Assembly: GCA_030141605.1 (NCBI GenBank)
Contig: JAQGDQ010000015.1
Span: forward strand, 1,093,001 to 1,157,000
Length of the DNA: 64,000 nucleotides
Reading direction: 5' to 3'
Source: Tubiluchus corallicola
Lineage: Eukaryota; Priapulida; Priapulimorpha; Priapulimorphida; Tubiluchidae
Position 1 is the first letter of the stretch. The number at the start of each line of letters is the position of its first letter. The position numbers and the translations under genes are program-made. Under the pieces are notes generated by a model. That model was not told the origin of the DNA. It saw only the letters and a program-made list of their open reading frames with translations, and searched no databases. Shown here one piece after another: positions 60,401 to 64,000 of this stretch.

Positions 60401-62424
60401 TTACTTCTCATTTAATTACCATTGAATGTATTTCAGTACAAAAAAAACCAAGCGCGTGAAGAAGAGTCGAAGAATAGTGGTAGTGGGTAAAGTGGCATCT
60501 TCAATACTTTCACAACATGCAACAGATATACATGCAGAACACCATGTAAAATATATTATCTTTATTACCAAATAATAATTACCAATATTATTATTATTTG
60601 AATGTACTAGGTTTGTCATTAGATTCAGCTTCTCCTGGAGTTGAACATTTAACATTGGATTACTCATCAGACACGGAAACTGCAACAGCAAGCAAGTCAG
60701 ATGAATCATGTGAGGTAGAAGCTCTACGGAAACAGATACAAGGCATGGAGCTCATGTACACAGAGCTGCTAAAGGTACAGGGCTTATGTTTCTAGATTTC
60801 TTAAATATAATGAAAAACAAAAAAATGACTAATTACTTATAGCAAGAACATCGTTCCTGATTAGCATGTTTTCACTTCATGATCAACAAAAGAATGAACT
60901 TCTAATTAAACAGCTAGTCACAATCATCATACCAAGATGCACACAAAAATGGTTATTTTTATAAGATTCAGGATTTTGCAGAGTTCTTGTTCAATGCAGA
61001 TATAGTGGCAGACAGAAACCTATCTCATAATCATTAAGATAAGATGCAGAACCGGTGATGTCTTAACTAAATTGTAATGAGATATGAAATGACCGTCCTT
61101 CCTCAACAAGAGAACCAGCCAGCACCCATAGCCCATTCATAGCTTTACCTCATATATCTTTTTAGTAATTAGGCCAAAAGTAATAAATAACAAACTGCAA
61201 GCTATAATAATAAAGAAGCTGGACCTTGAAATATGAAATTATTTTTCAAAATGAAACTTGTTCTTCTATGCGCTAATAGCTATTTATTGTTAATCAGAGC
61301 TTAGGTGTCAAAAGTGAACTCTTGGAAAAAGCTGGCAGACACCACAGCACCAACGGAAGAACTAAAGTCTCTCGCTCAATTGTCATGCAAGATCAGCGAG
61401 CAAAGGACATCAAGTAAGTTTGCACTTATAGTATCTTAGAAAAATAACATAAACTTGCAGTAGATTGTCATATATTCATCTCTTTGTAGAAACTTTTATA
61501 TACAAGTGCATATCTGAATCAATTTCAGGGCTGTAAATAAGCGATTCTCTCGCCTGGAATCGCATGTAGTTACTCTTGCCCGAAGTGTTGCCCATCTCTC
61601 CTCCGAAATGAGGTCACAAAATCTCATGTTCCAAGAAGTGGAGAACATGAAGCGGGAGATACACGATCTGCGAGTTTCCAGACTTCCCGACATTCCCCGA
61701 AGTCGCCACCAAGAGATGGAACGGTTTCGACAAATTCTTCCCGGTTTAACAAATCCCTACAGAATCAACAAGTTGTCAAAGTAAGGCTATGACCTGTTTA
61801 CAAAAAATTCTTATGATATTTAGAAATTACAAAGACAACACTCTAGGAATGACTTTAAAAAAAGGACACTACATGAGATTAGTTATGTGTGTTCTCCTGT
61901 CATGAGGTTAGTTAAAATGTTATTTTTGATTTTATAAATTTAGCTGTTTAATCAATTTACATTGCATAATACTAATTAAATTTTCTGTAATTACAGATTC
62001 TTTGGCGAAAATCCTCCACTGCTAGAGCTTTTCCTGAAAAAACTTGGATACGAGGTACATACCATTCTTTCAAGCAAACTACTTTTATTCTAGCATCAAA
62101 TTATGTTAATTGTTGCAGTATTGTGGATATGTCTGCCACTGTTTGGTCTACCACTATTTTGATGACTGCCTTCATCATTCATTTTAAATTTTTGAGCATA
62201 AGATATCATGAACTACAAAAACTAATGAATAGAACTGTTTTGTGTTCTTTCAGCGCTACATTCCCAATTTTGTTTTGGAAAACATTTCAATGGTAGAACT
62301 GCCTTACTTAAATGAAGAGCGGCTAGAGAAAATGAAGATTCCACTTGGACCTCGCACACGTATTCTGCAAGAAGCCCAGAGAGCATTTAGAGATGAAAAC
62401 ATCCAAGACATTTACCTCGTGTGA
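28291..62424 (+). CDS. neuron-navigator-like CH domain protein with C-terminal SAM domain (18 exons, 5' end not found)
   Basis: Eighteen exons (listed separately) join with consistent phases into 1112 residues and a TGA stop. Residues 1-102 are a calponin-homology domain close to that of NAV2/NAV3 and UNC-53/sickie: WVNRLLEK, ITDLKKSIADGLFLPQLLEI, EKITEI, NLHKCLVFL, SISAEDLADGNLQATLNLLY. Residue 120-123 PPPY is a possible WW ligand. The middle is serine-rich and mostly disordered; T340-P343 and T352-P355 (both TPLP) resemble EB1-binding S/T-x-I/L-P motifs. Residues 847-859 are a basic cluster. Residues about 880-1005 look coiled-coil. Residues 1037-1102 are a SAM domain: FFGENPPLLELFLKKLGYE, ISMVELPYLNEERLEKMKIP, LGPRTRILQEAQ. 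Navigators end in an AAA ATPase, which is absent. A cytoskeletal scaffold role is inferred. The start codon lies upstream; I could not place it with confidence. Confidence 0.85.
30341..30724. repeat. tRNA-like palindrome, copy A
   Basis: The ends AATGATGG and CCATCATT are inverted. Inside them, ATACCAAACTTAAAAGA on the left pairs with TCTTTCAAGTTTGGTAT on the right. The left arm read on the minus strand gives GGTGGGCTAGTAATC, CTTGTAA and AGTTCAAATCCAGGCTA, a tRNA-like A box, anticodon loop and B box. The right arm repeats it on the plus strand in decayed form (GGGGTCCAGTAGCTAG, CCTTGTAGGC, CTTGGTTTATATCAGG). TGTCAAGATTATTA precedes the copy, as in copies B and C. Confidence 0.75.
32380..32705. 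repeat. tRNA-like palindrome, copy B
   Basis: The second copy, preceded by GTTAATGTCAAGATTATTA, identical to copy A. The left arm on the minus strand has TCTGCCTTGTAAGCAGA (anticodon stem-loop, TGT) and GGTTCAAATCCAGGCTA (near-perfect B box). The right arm on the plus strand has ATGGCTTAATAGTTTAAGG, TTTGCTTGTAAGCAGAC and TAGTTCAAATCCAAGCTG. The two tRNA-like parts point in opposite directions with a spacer of several tens of bases. This is the best-preserved copy and suggests a tRNA-Thr(TGT)-like origin. Confidence 0.78.
33573..33620. repeat. composite ATG/GCC/GAC triplet repeats
   Basis: ATGATGATGATGATG followed by GCCGCCGCCGACGACGACGA and more ATG units. It lies in the intron and is not part of a supported frame. 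Confidence 0.8.
34718..35060. repeat. tRNA-like palindrome, copy C
   Basis: The third copy, preceded by AGTCAAGATTATTA. Left terminal GATGGTACAAACCCGCAAAT pairs with right ATGTGGATTTGTGCCAT, and ATACCAAACTTGAAAG pairs with CTTTTAAGTTTGGTAT. The right arm has GGTGGCCTAGTGGTTAAAGC (an A box close to a genuine tRNA) and CTGCCTTGCAAG. The left arm keeps CTGGATTTGAA, the inverse of the B box. Confidence 0.75.
37217..37266. repeat. (AAC)n microsatellite
   Basis: About 16 uninterrupted AAC units. The polyasparagine and polyleucine frames across it on either strand are artefacts of the repeat. Confidence 0.95.
39420..40270. repeat. possible diverged tandem repeat
   Basis: Related strings recur at uneven spacing. 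TTTTAATTTACATAAACTC is at 39424, TTTTTAATTCATATTAATC at 39715 and TTTTAATTCATGTTAACTC at 40149. GGAATTGTTTAAACG is near 39664 and GGAATCGTTTAAATGG near 40094. Clauses with GTAGGGGTGAACC, AGGTAGGGGTCGC and GGACACTGGACATCG also echo one another. This looks like two to four old copies of one unit. The alignment is loose. Confidence 0.35.
44950..45030 (+). repeat. 5S rRNA-like relic (5S pseudogene or 5S-derived SINE head)
   Basis: AAGTTAAGCAG, then GATCGGCCTAGTTAGTAAAT and GGATAGGTGACTGGTTGTCA followed by GGAA, match the 3' two-thirds of metazoan 5S rRNA. The order is AAGCTAAGCAG, GGTCGGGCCTGGTTAGTACT, TGGATGGGAGACC, CCTGGGAA. This span covers the internal promoter boxes A, IE and C. Several substitutions and a short insertion after AAGCAG rule out a functional gene. 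The 5' third of 5S is not recognisable. Confidence 0.62.
46469..46594 (+). CDS. CH-SAM gene exon 2: CH domain, middle
   Basis: Acceptor TTTCTTTTCAG, donor GTAAGT. Enters with two bases and leaves one. Encodes CEKITEIQARPIKRAQKVEN through ISAE, the central helices of the CH domain. Confidence 0.88.
47715..47779 (+). CDS. CH-SAM gene exon 3: CH domain, end
   Basis: Acceptor TTTTTACAG, donor GTAAGT. Encodes DLADGNLQATLNLLYNVRMI, the last CH helix, with the GNL-x-A-x-L-x-L pattern seen in navigators. Confidence 0.87.
47887..48079 (+). CDS. CH-SAM gene exon 4: linker with PPPY motif
   Basis: Acceptor TTTTTACAG, donor GTGAGT, leaves one base. Begins PMYNATQHHREYTPSHEPPP and runs to SSPDSGM. HEPPPYQEAV contains a PPxY motif that WW domains bind (family knowledge; untested here). 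Confidence 0.85.
48232..48323 (+). CDS. CH-SAM gene exon 5
   Basis: Acceptor TTCTTTTCTAG, donor GTAAAT. Encodes ESTPKSGNSENIIPGTVPNH and on to KNFNQ, hydrophilic linker. Confidence 0.8.
48626..48685 (+). CDS. CH-SAM gene exon 6 (60 bp, possible cassette)
   Basis: Acceptor GGTTTTAG, donor GTACGT, phase 0 on both sides, so it could be skipped without a frameshift. Encodes LNMVNGSRAHNNLDDETRFD. Confidence 0.68.
51027..51125 (+). CDS. CH-SAM gene exon 7
   Basis: Acceptor TTTGAATTTAG, donor GTAAGA, phase 0 on both sides. Encodes QATKMPGRSDPIETRLQYLF and NHHNSMALQRAEQ, a basic and probably helical segment. Confidence 0.78.
51334..51447. repeat. interrupted (TA)n microsatellite
   Basis: About 110 bases of TA with scattered GTATA and CGTATA interruptions, in the intron between exons 7 and 8. 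The minus-strand Tyr-Ile frame over it is an artefact. Confidence 0.95.
52636..52752 (+). CDS. CH-SAM gene exon 8
   Basis: Acceptor CTTTATTTCAG, donor GTGAGT, phase 0 on both sides. Encodes KIANGEWVVPPQNLSHKEDY then MLYYDQGSFDLPYENQTYE, with several tyrosines in acidic context. Confidence 0.85.
54232..54311 (+). CDS. CH-SAM gene exon 9 (predicted from phase)
   Basis: Exon 8 ends in phase 0 while the frame after 55106 needs two bases carried over, so an exon must lie between. This one has acceptor AAATTGTAG, donor GTAAGT, enters in phase 0 and leaves CA, exactly what is needed. It encodes IPGYTIKKLGSNPLMVRIAC then SLSKRVQ. The polypyrimidine tract is weak. Confidence 0.55.
55106..55646 (+). 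CDS. CH-SAM gene exon 10: TPLP repeats and helical end
   Basis: Acceptor TTTCAATAG (or 3 bases later), donor GTGAGT. It holds a 12-residue duplication, LASRPVTPLPKE then LASRPATPLPGD, and ends in a helical acidic stretch, ANEAVTRVIDDIKELVSDLE. Read-through past the donor gives a hydrophobic tail that is intronic. Confidence 0.85.
55792..55994 (+). CDS. CH-SAM gene exon 11
   Basis: Acceptor TTCCATTTCAG, donor GTAAGT, leaves two bases. Encodes PSHPQQRLYGPRGEKLLDRQ through APRSRSPHQCVSSEDYTT to CTCGTGSTYARI, a Ser/Arg-rich and cysteine-containing linker. Confidence 0.85.
58437..58575 (+). CDS. CH-SAM gene exon 12
   Basis: Acceptor TTGTCTTTCAG, donor GTAAGC. Takes one base to complete the codon left by exon 11. 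Encodes VDQHPARGTNDYEAVQNSEL through CSRLYCGQDRKHKEEYYPKT and SSP. Confidence 0.85.
59340..60087 (+). CDS. CH-SAM gene exon 13: long low-complexity exon ending in a basic cluster
   Basis: Acceptor CATTTCAG, donor GTAAGA, leaves one base. It opens with ATG directly after the acceptor (MDQSRSSDELPLTLGNGEAE), so a shorter isoform could start here. The middle is Asn/Ser-rich. The end holds SLTPPLPASCEESDTTS and then KVKKKKKRRRR, a possible nuclear-localisation or lipid- or tubulin-binding cluster. Confidence 0.87.
60611..60774 (+). CDS. CH-SAM gene exon 14: acidic Ser-rich to coiled coil
   Basis: Acceptor ATGTACTAG, donor GTACAG. Takes two bases. Encodes LSLDSASPGVEHLTLDYSSD, then the start of a helical region, EVEALRKQIQGMELMYTELL. 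Confidence 0.85.
61298..61413 (+). CDS. CH-SAM gene exon 15
   Basis: Acceptor GTTAATCAG, donor GTAAGT, leaves two bases. The alternative acceptor CTTAG eight bases on does not keep the phase with exon 14. Encodes SLGVKSELLEKAGRHHSTNG through IVMQDQRAKDI. Confidence 0.78.
61529..61780 (+). CDS. CH-SAM gene exon 16: coiled coil
   Basis: Acceptor CAATTTCAG, donor GTAAGG. Encodes AVNKRFSRLESHVVTLARSV, AHLSSEMRSQNLMFQEVENM and KREIHDLRVSRLPDIPRSR. The heptad pattern supports a coiled coil. SRLP (1003-1006) in basic context is a third S/T-x-I/L-P candidate. Confidence 0.9.
61997..62054 (+). CDS. CH-SAM gene exon 17: SAM domain, start
   Basis: Acceptor TAATTACAG, donor GTACAT. Encodes FFGENPPLLELFLKKLGYE, the first SAM helix. 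Confidence 0.88.
62254..62424 (+). CDS. CH-SAM gene exon 18: SAM domain, end, and stop
   Basis: Acceptor TGTTCTTTCAG, ends in TGA. Encodes RYIPNFVLENISMVELPYLN, EERLEKMKIPLGPRTRILQE and a short tail to QDIYLV. IPLGPRTRI is the usual end-helix signature of SAM domains. Confidence 0.92.
   Translation, partial: RYIPNFVLENISMVELPYLNEERLEKMKIPLGPRTRILQEAQRAFRDENIQDIYLV

Positions 62425-64000
<1,576 letters not shown>

Noticed and set aside
60437..60486. Possible exon between exons 13 and 14
   Set aside because: Entered from exon 13 in its real phase it hits a stop; exon 13 joins 60611 directly to give a serine codon.

Overview
The window looks like nuclear DNA from an animal, probably an invertebrate. 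It is AT-rich, its genes are split by GT-AG introns, AATAAA polyadenylation signals follow two of the stop codons, and decayed LINE reverse transcriptases, terminal-inverted-repeat elements, tRNA-like repeats and microsatellites fill the space between exons. I cannot name the phylum from the sequence alone.

Layout. (1) 1-2220 (+): the last three coding exons of an NME7-type nucleoside diphosphate kinase. (2) 2939-4707: a 1.77 kb element flanked by TTAA, lying between two convergent genes. (3) 4807-6844 (-): a complete four-exon DIPK2-family gene (divergent protein kinase domain 2; Golgi or secreted kinase-like protein, 372 aa). (4) 7472-8624: a pogo/Tigger-like element with TA target sites. 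(5) About 8860-12090 (-): a decayed LINE broken by a nested inverted-repeat element at 10624-11374. (6) 12568-13173 (+): an intronless ATPSCKMT/FAM173-type lysine methyltransferase. (7) About 14890-16140 (+): a second decayed LINE. (8) 16-28 kb: mostly non-coding, with a tRNA-Glu-like relic, a (TTCN)n tract and one unassigned open exon-like block at 20943-21256. (9) 28291-62424 (+): a gene of at least 18 exons, 34 kb long, reconstructed here with every splice phase compatible. Its visible 1112-aa product starts with a neuron-navigator-type calponin-homology domain and ends with a coiled-coil region and a SAM domain. No AAA ATPase is encoded, so this is not a standard navigator. Its first intron here is 18 kb, splits the CH domain, and carries three palindromic tRNA-like repeats and a 5S-rRNA-like relic. 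(10) 62425-64000: 3' flank with a long (GT)n tract.

The genes are unrelated in function: nucleotide and cilium-associated NME7, a secretory-pathway kinase-like protein, a mitochondrial methyltransferase and a probable cytoskeletal scaffold. There is no operon logic. The most unusual items are the CH-to-SAM gene and the three head-to-head tRNA-like palindromes at 30.3, 32.4 and 34.7 kb.
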